A DNA stretch of 64,000 bases, from the NCBI GenBank assembly GCA_003388505.1, contig QQVO01000060.1:1-64000 (forward strand). The letters are read 5' to 3'. The translations under genes and the position numbers were made by a program. Positions 9,300 to 18,056 of this stretch are shown one piece after another. Within the stretch, counting starts at the first letter, position 1. Each line of letters begins with the position of its first letter. The DNA is from Planctomycetota bacterium (GTDB lineage Bacteria; Planctomycetota; Planctomycetia; Planctomycetales; Planctomycetaceae). The notes under the pieces were generated by a model. The model saw only the letters and a list, made by a program, of their open reading frames with translations. It was not told where the DNA came from and did not search any database.

Positions 9300-9328
9300 T
9301 GTGGCCGACTCGCTCCGCCGAGTCGGCT
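9299..9328 (+). repeat. GGCCGACTCG palindrome at the end of the M16 gene
   Basis: TAATGTGGCCGACTCGCTCC is followed by the arm GCCGAGTCGGC. The element starts at the M16 stop codon. It matches 7417-7446, 14398-14427 and 19973-20004. It could fold into a 10-base-pair hairpin in RNA. Confidence 0.75.
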
Positions 9329-9397
9329 GGCGTCACGTTCACGCGCGTCCTGCCCGGTCAGCAGCCCAAGGGCTCGCGATTATTGCGATTTGCAGAT

Positions 9398-9486
9398 CAG
9401 TGTTGGCGATCTGTCTCGCGGATTCTCGTCCTCGACAGTCCAAACACCGCTCGACGCGGGCACATGGTAGAGCAATTTTCTCTAAC
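9398..9486 (+). repeat. R2 dispersed element, copy A
   Basis: Shared core CAGTGTTGGCGATCTGTCTC, then GCGGATTCTCGTCCTCGACA, then ACACCGCTCGACGCGG, ending GGTAGAGCAATTTTCTCT. The same string occurs at 26267-26354 and, inverted, at 40648-40734. The right end contains the palindrome-like AGAGCAATTTTCTCT. No open frame is conserved. Confidence 0.8.
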
Positions 9487-9529
9487 GAGTCATCACAATC
9501 GACGGACCCTGAGTGGACCGAGCGCACGT

Positions 9530-9550
9530 GCGACTCGCGGAGCGAGTCGC
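9530..9550. terminator. hairpin downstream of secDF
   Basis: The perfect arms GCGACTCGC (9530-9538) and GCGAGTCGC (9542-9550) enclose a three-base loop, six bases beyond the secDF stop on the minus strand. There is no T-run on either side, so intrinsic termination is possible but not typical. It may be another member of the GACTCG palindrome family. Confidence 0.45.
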
Positions 9551-9555
9551 GTACT

Positions 9556-12500
9556 CTACGCCGTCTTCAACTGTCGCTTGCTCCCGGCCGCTTCCCGTTC
9601 GCTCAGCCACACCAGCACCGGGCTCGCCACGAAGATCGAGCTGTACGTCCCGACCATGATGCCCAGCAGCATGCAGTACGAGAACCCGTGCACGCCTTCG
9701 CCTCCCATCACGTACAGAATCAGCAGCACCAGCAGCGTCGTTGACGAGGTCAGCACCGTCCGGGCGAGCGTCTGGTTCAGGCTGATGTTTACCATCTCTC
9801 CCGTCAGGTTCGGGTTGCGGCCCCGAACTTCCCGGATCCGGTCGAACACCACGATTGTGTCGTTCAGCGAATAACCGATGATTGTCAGAAACGCCGCCAC
9901 GATCGACAGATCGATCTTGAAGTCCTGCAGCGCCAGCATCGGGCCGATCGGCGTCCCGCTCAGGTAGGCGCCCAGCGCCACCATGCCCAGCACGATCGTG
10001 ATGTCGTGCACCACCGCCACCACGGCCGCCAGGCCGAATGTGACCCGCTGGAACCGGAACCACAGGTAGAACACGATCGCCAGGTTGCTCAGCACGATCG
10101 CCACCAGCGCGTCGGTCTGCGTGTCGGCGGCCACCGAGGCGTCGAACGTCGTCTTCTGTTCAAACGCCGGTTCGCTCTCCATCGATTCTGCGATCGACGC
10201 CAGCGCCGACTCCAGCATTCCCGGATCGATCGCCGATCGCGCCTGCAGCACAAACTCGGTCGACTTGACCTCTCCGGTTTCTTCCGCCGGCGTCAGTTTC
10301 AGCAGCGATGCGGGGTCGTCGAACGCTTCGGCGGCTCTCAGTGCGGAATCCACCTCTCCCAACAGCGTCGACGCCGCCACAGGCAACGCAGTGCTCAGCC
10401 TCACGCGGCTTCCGCCTGCGTACGGGTCTTGCGCCGCAGCGGCAGCCTCGTCCTCTCCCTCCGGGGGCTGCGCCTCCGCGATCGCCTCGATCTCTCCAAA
10501 CGTCAGGTGCTGCTGCACCAGCGTGAATTCATCGTACGGAGGACTCGCGAACGCATCGGCAATCCGTTCTCCCACTTTCTCCTCGTCTTCGTCGACCGTT
10601 CGCAACGTGAACAGCACTCTCGTCGACGTCTCTCCCGTCTCCGCGTTCTCCTGCTCGACCTCCAACCGTTCCAGCGTAATCGCGGGACCGAACTCCTCCT
10701 CCAGAGCCGCCCTCACTTCGTCGACCGAAGGCTGAGGCTCCTCAAAACCGAACGTCAGCATCGCGCCGCCGCGGAAATCAATGTCCAGGTTCTCAGCGCC
10801 CCGGGATGCCAGCGCCGCCACACCGCCGACGATCACAATCACCGATGCGGCGAAGGCGATCCGCCGTTTGCCGATAAAATCGATCCCGCCCCCTTTCACC
10901 AGGCTCATCATCTTCAGCGAAGTGAGCCACTTCTTCCGCTCGCAGATGTCGAAGATCAGCCGCGCCAGGAAAATCGCGCAGAACATGTTCCACACCAGGC
11001 CGATGAACAGCGTCACCGCGAACCCTTTCACCTGCTCGCTCCCCAGCACATACAGCACAACCGCCGTAATCAGCGTCGTCACGTTCGAGTCGACGATCGC
11101 CGAGAGCGCCTTCCCGAATCCGTTCTGAATCGACATCCGCAGGCTGGAACCTTTCTCCTGCTCTTCGCGGATTCGCTCGAAAATCAGCACGTTCGCGTCG
11201 ACCGCCATGCCGACCGCCAGCGCCACGCCTGCCAGCCCCGGCAGCGTGAACGTTCCGTCAATTAGCGCCATCGATCCCATCAACAACAGCATGTTGATCG
11301 CCAGACACACATCCGCCACAAAGCCGGCCGCCAGGTAGTAAATCAACGTGACCAGCACCACCGCGCCCAGCGCCGCGATGATGGCATTCAGCCCGTGCTG
11401 CTGAACTTCGATGCCCAGCAGCGGACTGATCGTGAACTCGTTGATCGGATCCCGCTTCAGCGGAATCTCCAGAGCGCCCGCGTTCAGCACGTTCGTCAGC
11501 TCTTCCAGTTCCTGCGGGTCGAAGTCCCCCTCGATCACGCCCACAGAACTGATCATGTCGTTGATTCGCGGCGCGGAGTGAATCTTCCCATTCAGCAGCA
11601 CCGCCAGCCGGCTGTAATGCCCCGACGCCTCCCGCGGCAGATGCCGCGCCGTCAGCCGCTGGAACAGATAACCACCCCGTGTGTTGAACTCGAAACCGAC
11701 CACCGGCGCGCCGCTCGAACCGACTTCCGGATAGGCCCGCTTCAGCAACTGCCCGGTAATCCGCCGCTTCGGGTTCGGATCGACAACCACCAGAAACTGT
11801 TCCACCGGTTCGCCGTCGTCGCCCGTCACCTGCCGTGTCGCAACGCCGTACTCCCGGCCCACCGGTTTCCGCTGCCCGGTATTGGGATCGATCCCCACCT
11901 CCCGCCACATCGCCACCAGCGCCCCGTCCTGGTAAAGCTCGTTCTCGTCCTCGGGAAGCGCCTGCGCGCTCGCGATCAAGGCCGGATGTTCCACGTTGTT
12001 CGCCAGCAGGCCGAACTCCAGGCTGCCGAGTTGTGTGATCTCTTTCTTGATCTGGGCCACTTTTTCCGGGTCGGCCCCCGGGACGATCACTTCAATCCGG
12101 TCCTGCCCCACACGGCGCACGATCACCTCTTTGTTGCCGCCCGGATTCACGCGACGGCTGACCGCGCCCACCAGCTTGTCCATCGACTCCGAATCGACCG
12201 TCTTCTCGAGGTTCTCCGCCTCCTCGTGGTCGACTTCAAAGATCATGTTGGTTCCGCCCGCCAGGTCGATCCCCCAGTCGAGCGCGTCCTTGAGCGGTTT
12301 ATCCGCGATCAACTGCCCCACGAACGGCGCCGCGCCCAGCGTGATGACGAACAGCGCGATGCCGATCTTCGTCCCCAGATCCCGCAATCGCAGCGCGTTG
12401 GCCAGCAACTGACCGAGAATGAACGGCAGAAACAGCATGCCGCCCACGATCAGCAGCACCAGCCAGGGCGACATCCCCGCCGACTCTTCGACTGCTTCCG

Positions 12501-12561
12501 TCACGGGAGCATTGTCTTCCTGAAACGCGAGCAGCGAATGTAAATTCATCATCAGATTCAT
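9556..12561 (-). CDS. secDF: SecD/SecF fused protein translocase membrane protein
   Basis: About 1001 residues, SecD and SecF joined in one chain. This fusion is known from several phyla, including Bacillota. The SecD part has the P1 start GIDLAGGTNMIFEVD (near 95) and the membrane motif VGMAVDANVLIFERIREE (near 450). The SecF part begins near 595 with IDFRGGAMLTFGF and has GYSLNDTIVVFDRIRE near 895. Twelve transmembrane segments are expected. It assists proton-driven release of proteins from SecYEG. ATG 12561 is preferred, with GGATGGAG upstream; GTG 12573 is an alternative. The SecF periplasmic loop is long, with an acidic insert around PPEGEDEAAAAAQDP. It follows yajC by about 140 bases. 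Confidence 0.96.
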   Translation of the reverse strand: MNLMMNLHSLLAFQEDNAPVTEAVEESAGMSPWLVLLIVGGMLFLPFILGQLLANALRLRDLGTKIGIALFVITLGAAPFVGQLIADKPLKDALDWGIDLAGGTNMIFEVDHEEAENLEKTVDSESMDKLVGAVSRRVNPGGNKEVIVRRVGQDRIEVIVPGADPEKVAQIKKEITQLGSLEFGLLANNVEHPALIASAQALPEDENELYQDGALVAMWREVGIDPNTGQRKPVGREYGVATRQVTGDDGEPVEQFLVVVDPNPKRRITGQLLKRAYPEVGSSGAPVVGFEFNTRGGYLFQRLTARHLPREASGHYSRLAVLLNGKIHSAPRINDMISSVGVIEGDFDPQELEELTNVLNAGALEIPLKRDPINEFTISPLLGIEVQQHGLNAIIAALGAVVLVTLIYYLAAGFVADVCLAINMLLLMGSMALIDGTFTLPGLAGVALAVGMAVDANVLIFERIREEQEKGSSLRMSIQNGFGKALSAIVDSNVTTLITAVVLYVLGSEQVKGFAVTLFIGLVWNMFCAIFLARLIFDICERKKWLTSLKMMSLVKGGGIDFIGKRRIAFAASVIVIVGGVAALASRGAENLDIDFRGGAMLTFGFEEPQPSVDEVRAALEEEFGPAITLERLEVEQENAETGETSTRVLFTLRTVDEDEEKVGERIADAFASPPYDEFTLVQQHLTFGEIEAIAEAQPPEGEDEAAAAAQDPYAGGSRVRLSTALPVAASTLLGEVDSALRAAEAFDDPASLLKLTPAEETGEVKSTEFVLQARSAIDPGMLESALASIAESMESEPAFEQKTTFDASVAADTQTDALVAIVLSNLAIVFYLWFRFQRVTFGLAAVVAVVHDITIVLGMVALGAYLSGTPIGPMLALQDFKIDLSIVAAFLTIIGYSLNDTIVVFDRIREVRGRNPNLTGEMVNISLNQTLARTVLTSSTTLLVLLILYVMGGEGVHGFSYCMLLGIMVGTYSSIFVASPVLVWLSEREAAGSKRQLKTA

Positions 12562-12702
12562 CGAACGAAACACTCCATCCTGAGTGTGGGAGCGATCTGG
12601 TCAGGGCGCTGTGGTCGCGAATCGCACTCCTTGCTTTCGCCCACCGGCGACCAGTCCGGGGCGCCCGGCGACGGCCCATCCGTCGTCCGGATTCCCTGTC
12701 AA

Positions 12703-13071
12703 TTATTTTTGATCCCCTTCCTGCGGGGAGGCGTCCTTCCGTACCACTTCGCGAATCGCGTCGCGACGGATTTTCAGGCGGGCGTTGTCGTCGACGCGAA
12801 TCGTCACCTCCCCGCCGTCCTCGCTCACGCTGACCACCGTGCCGAAAATTCCGCCGATCGTGACGACCGGATCATTCTTCTTCAGCGACTTCAGCAACTC
12901 ATCACGACGCGCCTGCTCCTTGCGCTGCGGACGCGCAATGATCAGGTGGTACAGCAGGAAGATCGCCGCAAACGGCAACAACAGCGGCATGAGAGTCTCC
13001 CCGAACGACGGCGCAGGGGCGGCGTCCTCGCCCTGGGCCAGCAACATGATGGGGAGCCAGTCAATCATCAT
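12703..13071 (-). CDS. yajC: YajC, Sec translocase accessory protein
   Basis: 122 residues with one membrane segment (MPLLLPFAAIFLLYHLIIA, near 28-46), then the family motif RPQRKEQARRDELLKSLKKNDPVV and VTIGGIFGTVVSVSEDG. YajC binds SecDF in the inner membrane. It lies between tgt and secDF in the order tgt-yajC-secD-secF found in many bacteria. The start ATG 13071 has another ATG directly after it. Confidence 0.96.
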   Translation of the reverse strand: MMIDWLPIMLLAQGEDAAPAPSFGETLMPLLLPFAAIFLLYHLIIARPQRKEQARRDELLKSLKKNDPVVTIGGIFGTVVSVSEDGGEVTIRVDDNARLKIRRDAIREVVRKDASPQEGDQK

Positions 13072-13266
13072 TCACTCAACAAAAAAGCTCGCGCCGTCAC
13101 CGAAAATCGTCCGCTGCCCCGACCGCGATCGCGGCTCGACCAGCCTGTTCGCCCCTTCATCGACTTTCTTAAGAGGCATTCCGTCAAGTGCGGGACGATC
13201 CAGCATCCTCACGGCGCATTCGATGCGAACCGTCCGCACGTCGACTGCGGAAAATCAGGGCGTATC

Positions 13267-14400
13267 TTAGGGACCGTCGCCGGAACCGGCAAGGTGACCC
13301 AAACGAAACTCCCGTAGACCGTTGGACTTAACGGCCGCCCGCAGGTCACGCATCAGCCGCTGGTAGTACGCCAGGTTGTGCACCGACAGCAGAATCGGTC
13401 CCAGCATCTCGCCGCACACAAACAGGTGCCGCAAATACGCCCGGCTGAACCGCCCGCACGCCGCGCAATCGCACCCGCTGTCCAGCGGAGCGTCGTCACG
13501 CTGGTACCGCGCGTTGCGGATCTTCACCACTCCGCCGGACGTAAACGCCGTCGCATTCCGTGCGTGCCGCGTCGGCATCACGCAGTCAAACAGGTCCACC
13601 CCGCGGCTGACCGCCTCGATGATGTCGATCGGCCGGCCTACCCCCATCAGGTAACGCGGCCGGTCCTCCGGCAGCATCGGAACCGTAAAATCCAGCGTCC
13701 GGTACATCAATTCCGGAGACTCCCCCACGCTCAATCCCCCGATCGCATATCCCGGAAAGTCCAGCGGCAACAGTCCTTCCGCCGATCTCTCGCGCAACGA
13801 GGCATCGGTCCCCCCCTGCAGGATCCCGAACAGCGCCTGGTCGCCTCGTCGCTGAGCGTCCCGGCACCGCGCCGCCCACTTCGTCGTACGGTCCACCGCC
13901 GCTCGCAGCGCCTCCGCCGGAGCGTCATGCGGAGGACACTCATCCAGACACATGATGCAGTCCGCTCCCAACTGCTCCTGAATTTCGACCGTACGCTCCG
14001 GCGTCAATTCCAGCAGGCTCCCGTCGATATGCGACCGGAACACCACCCGCTCATCGTCGATGTCCCGGCAATCCGCCAGGCTGAACACCTGAAACCCGCC
14101 GCTGTCTGTGAGAATCGGACCGTCCCAGCCCATAAACGAATGCAGCCCCCCCAGATCGGCGATCACCTCCGCCCCCGGCCGCAGCGCAAGATGGTACGTG
14201 TTCGCCAGCACCATCTGCGCGCCGAGTCGCCGTAACTCCTCCGGCTGCACACCCTTCACGCTCGCCCGTGTCCCCACCGGCATAAACGCCGGCGTCTCCA
14301 CCACGCCGTGCGGAGTCACCCAACGTCCCGCCCGGCCCGACGTCTCTCCCTCACGCGCCTCAAGTTCAAAACCAAACTCCCGCAACTCCCGATCCCCCAA
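13267..14400 (-). CDS. tgt: tRNA-guanine transglycosylase
   Basis: About 377 residues, a normal bacterial Tgt length. It exchanges guanine for preQ1 at position 34 of GUN-anticodon tRNAs in queuosine synthesis. Visible motifs: [24 protein letters not shown] (catalytic Asp near 95), GGLSVGE, and [16 protein letters not shown] with the nucleophile Asp near 268. Zinc ligands are in CDCAAC (near 308) and a following LRHLF His (near 325). The start is unusual: no ATG fits. TTG 14400 begins the frame; TTG 14385 has GGGGGA seven bases upstream and may be the true start. A GACTCG palindrome lies immediately upstream. Confidence 0.96.
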   Translation of the reverse strand: MGDRELREFGFELEAREGETSGRAGRWVTPHGVVETPAFMPVGTRASVKGVQPEELRRLGAQMVLANTYHLALRPGAEVIADLGGLHSFMGWDGPILTDSGGFQVFSLADCRDIDDERVVFRSHIDGSLLELTPERTVEIQEQLGADCIMCLDECPPHDAPAEALRAAVDRTTKWAARCRDAQRRGDQALFGILQGGTDASLRERSAEGLLPLDFPGYAIGGLSVGESPELMYRTLDFTVPMLPEDRPRYLMGVGRPIDIIEAVSRGVDLFDCVMPTRHARNATAFTSGGVVKIRNARYQRDDAPLDSGCDCAACGRFSRAYLRHLFVCGEMLGPILLSVHNLAYYQRLMRDLRAAVKSNGLREFRLGHLAGSGDGP

Positions 14401-14427
14401 TGTGGCCGACTCGCTCGCGAGTCGGTT
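14398..14427 (+). repeat. GGCCGACTCG palindrome upstream of tgt
   Basis: AATGTGGCCGACTCGCTC is followed by GCGAGTCGG, a shortened version of the element at 9299-9328. It touches the first codon of tgt on the minus strand, so it would lie in the tgt leader RNA. 14428-14606 holds no other recognised feature except GGAAAGGG, the ribosome site of the next gene (14596-14601 region). Confidence 0.65.
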
Positions 14428-14606
14428 TTCTCGCCTTCAAACCTCAATTGGCGCTCCCGCGTGGCAACATCCCAATTGCGTTCCTCGTCACCCGGCCACT
14501 ATGGTAACGGTCGTTTGATTCCGTTGCTTCTCAATCCGACGTCATTCTCACGATCGACGGTCGCCGCATCGCCGATCGCCTCCCATCGGCCGGAAAGGGT
14601 GCCTCG

Positions 14607-15926
14607 ATGTTCCGCCAGGTCAAGTCCGTCGCGTTGTTACTCGTCGCCGCTGCCGCCTGCGGATGCAATTCCGGCTCCCAACCCTCCCCTCCGGAGGAAT
14701 CTTCGAATCACACCCCGGTGACCGGCTCGGCCGATGACGTCATCCAGGATTTCTCGGAGTTCTATCACAACGCCGGTTCCTTCCGCGTCAACAGTCAGGT
14801 TCGCGCCGAACTTCAAATCAGCTTCGGCGATCTGCCGCCGGGCTACGAACCGATGGAGTTTTCCCGAGAATTCCTCATCGCCGCACCCGACCGGCTCGCC
14901 TTTAAGGACGATGAGGGCGCCGTGATCCGTTCCGACGGCGAGCACCTCTACGCAGTCACTCCCGACGGAAAGCGCTACTGGCGCGGCGAAGCGCCCCGGC
15001 AAATTGCCGCGCTGCTCGACCACCAAATCTCGAATCTGTTCCGCGGTCCCGGCATGATGAGACCGCTCATTCTCGCCGGCGACGAACCGGTCGACGCCCT
15101 CGACAGCCAGGTCGGAGACCTGGAATACGTTGACAAAGAACAGATCGACGGCGTCTCCGCCCATCACCTGCGAGTGACGCCCGCTGACTCGGAGGGCGAG
15201 TCAAACACCGGCGTCGAACAGATTGACGTCTGGATCGCCGCCGAGGGGGATCCCGTCCTGCTCCGGCACCGCTTCGAGAACTCGCCGAAACGCACCCAGG
15301 TCGGTCCCAATGAGTTCATCAACGCCTCGATGATTATCACCGAGACGTTCAGCGAATGGGAATTCGATCCTGCCGACGTCGATGAAGCAGTCGCTTTCGT
15401 CCCCGACGACGATGCCCTCCGTTTCGCCGGATTGGGCGGCGCGTTCGGCGAAACAAACCCCATGGTCGGCAAGCCCGCCCCGAAAACCGTTCTCGAAGTT
15501 GTCGACGGCGAAACGCGGACCCTCGCCGATCACGAGGGCGACATCGTCATCCTCGATTTCTGGGCCACGTGGTGCGGACCCTGCCGCGAGGAGCTGCCCC
15601 TTCTCGCCAGGCTCGCCGACGAATTTCAAAACGACGGCGTCGTACTCTACGCCGTCAACCAGCAGGAAGACGTGGAAGACATCCAGCAATTCCTCACTCA
15701 GGAAAACCTCGACATCACCGCAACTCTCGACCCGAAAGGTGAAATCGCCCGCGACTACGGAGTGGGAGGCATCCCGCATGTGGCGATCGTCGGCCGCAAC
15801 GGCGTGATCCAGGCTGTCCACGTCGGGGTCAACCGCGACCTCAGCGAAACCGAACGGGAGTTCCGCGAAGAACTCCAAGCCCTCATCTCCGGCCGCAACA
15901 TCGCCAAAGAAGGCCTCCCCCACTGA
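14607..15926 (+). CDS. lipoprotein with DUF2092-like and TlpA/thioredoxin domains
   Basis: 439 residues. LLVAAAACGC gives a lipobox with the lipid-bearing Cys at residue 20. Residues ~45-270 resemble DUF2092, a LolA-like beta-sheet fold (FYHNAGSFRVNSQVRAEL, PDRLAFKDDEGAV). Residues ~290-435 form a TlpA-type thioredoxin domain with FWATWCGPCREELPLLA (active WCGPC near 321) and a cis-Pro motif GGIPHVAIVG. The likely role is a membrane-anchored thiol redox protein outside the cytoplasmic membrane. The DUF2092 part may bind lipid or a protein partner; that is inference. Start ATG has GGAAAGGG upstream. It appears monocistronic. Confidence 0.88.
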   Translation: MFRQVKSVALLLVAAAACGCNSGSQPSPPEESSNHTPVTGSADDVIQDFSEFYHNAGSFRVNSQVRAELQISFGDLPPGYEPMEFSREFLIAAPDRLAFKDDEGAVIRSDGEHLYAVTPDGKRYWRGEAPRQIAALLDHQISNLFRGPGMMRPLILAGDEPVDALDSQVGDLEYVDKEQIDGVSAHHLRVTPADSEGESNTGVEQIDVWIAAEGDPVLLRHRFENSPKRTQVGPNEFINASMIITETFSEWEFDPADVDEAVAFVPDDDALRFAGLGGAFGETNPMVGKPAPKTVLEVVDGETRTLADHEGDIVILDFWATWCGPCREELPLLARLADEFQNDGVVLYAVNQQEDVEDIQQFLTQENLDITATLDPKGEIARDYGVGGIPHVAIVGRNGVIQAVHVGVNRDLSETEREFREELQALISGRNIAKEGLPH

Positions 15927-15939
15927 ACCGCATGGCGAG

Positions 15940-15959
15940 CGGCAGGCGTCAGCCTGCCG
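15940..15959 (+). repeat. perfect GC-rich hairpin after the thioredoxin lipoprotein gene
   Basis: CGGCAGGC and GCCTGCCG pair around GTCA, 13 bases after the stop codon. The following bases are TCGTTTCGCCC, not a true T-run. It could terminate transcription from either side (the converging GspF-like gene ends at 16001) or be one of the many small intergenic palindromes. Confidence 0.5.
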
Positions 15960-16000
15960 TCGTTTCGCCCCTCCCTGTGCGACGCTTCGCGCCTGAACTC

Positions 16001-17053
16001 TCACACCCCCATCGCCTCATCCACAAATCCCGACAACATCCCCGTGTACCACAGCACCACGCGGAAGATCAGGAACACGATGAACGCCGCCACGCCCATC
16101 CACACGGCCCACCCCGCCATGATCGCCAGAGCCCGCAGGCTCCGCCGCGCCTGATCTTCGAACTGCGGGCTCAAGCGGTGCAGCGCCTCGGGAACGGTGC
16201 CCGAGGTCTCCGCGACGTGTACCGTCTCGATGAACTCCTCCGGGAAGAGATGGCTGTTCGCCAGCGCGTCGGTCAGCAGTTCACCCTCCATCACGTCGTC
16301 GATGATTTGCGGCGCCCGGCCGACAAACGCCCCGTTCGCCGTCGCCCGCAGGCTGGCGTTTAGACTCTCGTCAACCGGCATCCCCGCCTGCTGCGTCAGG
16401 TGATACGCCCACGAGAAGCGCGCCACCGCGAATGACCGCATGCAGCCGCCCACCACCGGGATCGCCATCAACGCCTGGTGCACCGCCTTCCGCCCCTGCA
16501 GCGACGAGGCCACCAGCCGATAGGCGATGTACACCGCAGCCAGTCCCATCGCCCAGCCAGCCAGCCACATCAACGCCCCCTGCGTGCCGCTCAGCCCGAA
16601 TCCCAGCACGTCCAGCGGTTCGCTCCCCGAACTCCCTGCAATCAGTCCCAGAACCCAGATCAGTCCCGCGATCACGAAGATCGCCGCCGTCAACTGGATC
16701 ACCGGCAGCGCAATCAGGCCGAGGAAGTCCCGCCGCAACCGCAGGTTGTTCTCGTAATGCTCAGCCAGCGCCCGCAACACTTCCGGCAGCGCCCCCGTGT
16801 GCTCGGCGACATTCACCATGTCGACCGTCAGCGTGGGGAAGTATCCCTCGTGAGACTTCAGCGCCGTCGCCACGTCCTCGCCCGACTTCAACTGAGTCAC
16901 CACGTCGCCCAGAACCCGCCGCAGCCGCCCGTCGAGCGACTTCTTCGCCGCCAGTTCAAACGACCGCACCACCGGAACCCCCGAATGCAGCGCCGTCGAA
17001 AGCGACCTGCACAACAGAGCCAGCCGTTTCATCGAAATCGTGCTGCCAAACAT
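16001..17053 (-). CDS. type II secretion system F-like (GspF/PilC family) membrane protein
   Basis: 350 residues. Two GspF domains can be seen. The first (~10-130) has LALLCRSLSTALHSGVPVVR and FPTLTVDMVNVAEHTGALPEVL. The second (~195-320) has FSWAYHLTQQAGMPVDESL and FIETVHVAETSGTVPEALHR. Membrane segments follow each one. GspF/PilC proteins form the inner-membrane platform for pilus or pseudopilus assembly. No other secretion gene is nearby, so this is an orphan copy; it may serve the many prepilin-like DUF1559 proteins of planctomycetes, one of which is at 41689. Confidence 0.88.
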   Translation of the reverse strand: MFGSTISMKRLALLCRSLSTALHSGVPVVRSFELAAKKSLDGRLRRVLGDVVTQLKSGEDVATALKSHEGYFPTLTVDMVNVAEHTGALPEVLRALAEHYENNLRLRRDFLGLIALPVIQLTAAIFVIAGLIWVLGLIAGSSGSEPLDVLGFGLSGTQGALMWLAGWAMGLAAVYIAYRLVASSLQGRKAVHQALMAIPVVGGCMRSFAVARFSWAYHLTQQAGMPVDESLNASLRATANGAFVGRAPQIIDDVMEGELLTDALANSHLFPEEFIETVHVAETSGTVPEALHRLSPQFEDQARRSLRALAIMAGWAVWMGVAAFIVFLIFRVVLWYTGMLSGFVDEAMGV

Positions 17054-17115
17054 CGCGACACCGCCGTCTGGAAGGTGAAACGCATACTCGTAGCCGAATT
17101 ATACCCATCCAGACG

Positions 17116-17694
17116 TCAGGGCGTGAATCGGGCCAATATGTCAAAGTCATGGGCCGTCGCAAGGACGGGAACCGGTTTCGTGAGTGGACCCGACTGCAAC
17201 GCCTCAGAGACCAATTGAACAAACCGCACCATGACAAGGAGCGTTGCGATCTCTTCCGTCGCCTTATGCTCCTTCTGCCGCCAGGCCTCATTCTCCATGT
17301 ACCAACGGAACTCCTCTTGGATTTCCTCCATCCCGATCAATGTCAATGGCTCCCAATCTGGGGAGGACCACTCGCATAACCAATCGAGGTCGTCCGGATC
17401 GTTGACGTATTCTGTGTACGCGAACAGATCGAAATACCATCGATCGAAGTTGATGTCGAATCCGTTCATCTCAAGATACACCGATTCGACGTTGAAGAAG
17501 GAACTGCATTCGGCGATAAATTCATTGACGTACGCGAGCACATCGTTCGGGTCGTTTCTGAATCGCAGATCTGCAAGGGTCGAGAAGCGTTCAGATTTCT
17601 GCGCCCGCAAGTGTGCCTCGAGGTGCAATGCCGCCACTTGCACGTCATTCCGCTCAAAGAACTGAGCAACCGAGTTCCACAGCATTTCGGTCAT
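17116..17694 (-). CDS. hypothetical acidic protein, orphan
   Basis: 192 residues from ATG 17694, which has GGGGGGAG seven bases upstream. The frame is open further, to 17733. The protein is acidic and rich in Trp, Tyr and Phe (FDRWYFDLFAYTEYVNDPDD, then DLDWLCEWSSPDWEP), with no signal peptide or membrane segment. Its base composition looks lower in GC than its neighbours. The size, acidity and isolation resemble immunity proteins or products of mobile genes, but no family was recognised. It lies between the GspF-like gene and a divergent DUF444 gene. Confidence 0.7.
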   Translation of the reverse strand: MTEMLWNSVAQFFERNDVQVAALHLEAHLRAQKSERFSTLADLRFRNDPNDVLAYVNEFIAECSSFFNVESVYLEMNGFDINFDRWYFDLFAYTEYVNDPDDLDWLCEWSSPDWEPLTLIGMEEIQEEFRWYMENEAWRQKEHKATEEIATLLVMVRFVQLVSEALQSGPLTKPVPVLATAHDFDILARFTP

Positions 17695-17848
17695 GTGATT
17701 CGCTCCCCCCTGCGGACGAGTCCCGAGTCGCACGGCATCTAAACCCGTCTTGAATGATCGCGCTGAGGCGCTGGACCGTCAGATTCCGGTTGTCGCCAGA
17801 ATCCTCGCTTCGCCTCCGCCATCGGGCTGTACCCTGTCGCCTTCGCCG

Positions 17849-18040
17849 CCGGAATTCGTATTCGGTGTTTCTGGACGGTTGCACTTTACCGCACCCCCCA
17901 CCCCCAATCACCCCCTGTCTTTGCGCCCCTCTGCCCCTCCGCGTCTTTGCGTTGAAATCGGGTCTTGCCAGACGCATCGGACACCCGAACACTCCCCCGC
18001 CCGCCCGGAATTCGTATTCGGTGTTTCCGGACAGTTGCGT
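17849..18040 (+). repeat. 35-base direct repeat pair flanking a CTTTGCG-rich spacer
   Basis: 17849-17883 and 18006-18040 share CCGGAATTCGTATTCGGTGT followed by TTC-GGAC-GTTGC, with three or four differences. The spacer contains CTGTCTTTGCGCCCCTCTG and CCGCGTCTTTGCGTTG, a string of near-repeats. The second copy ends 16 bases before the DUF444 start. The rest of 17695-18056 shows no gene. Confidence 0.75.
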
Positions 18041-18056
18041 ACAATTCCCTCCCAGC

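Noticed and set aside
9299-9874. 191-codon frame starting in the GACTCG palindrome
   Set aside because: It is made of the palindrome, R2 and the secDF antisense. Such frames start at many copies of the palindrome and are not genes.
10006-11265. 419-codon open frame on the plus strand opposite secDF
   Set aside because: Its product is dominated by Arg, His and Gln, typical of an antisense frame, while secDF shows clear motifs.
17754-18056. Longer N terminus for the DUF444 protein
   Set aside because: The extra 101 codons read through two direct repeats and contain no conserved residues; ATG 18057 gives the family N terminus.
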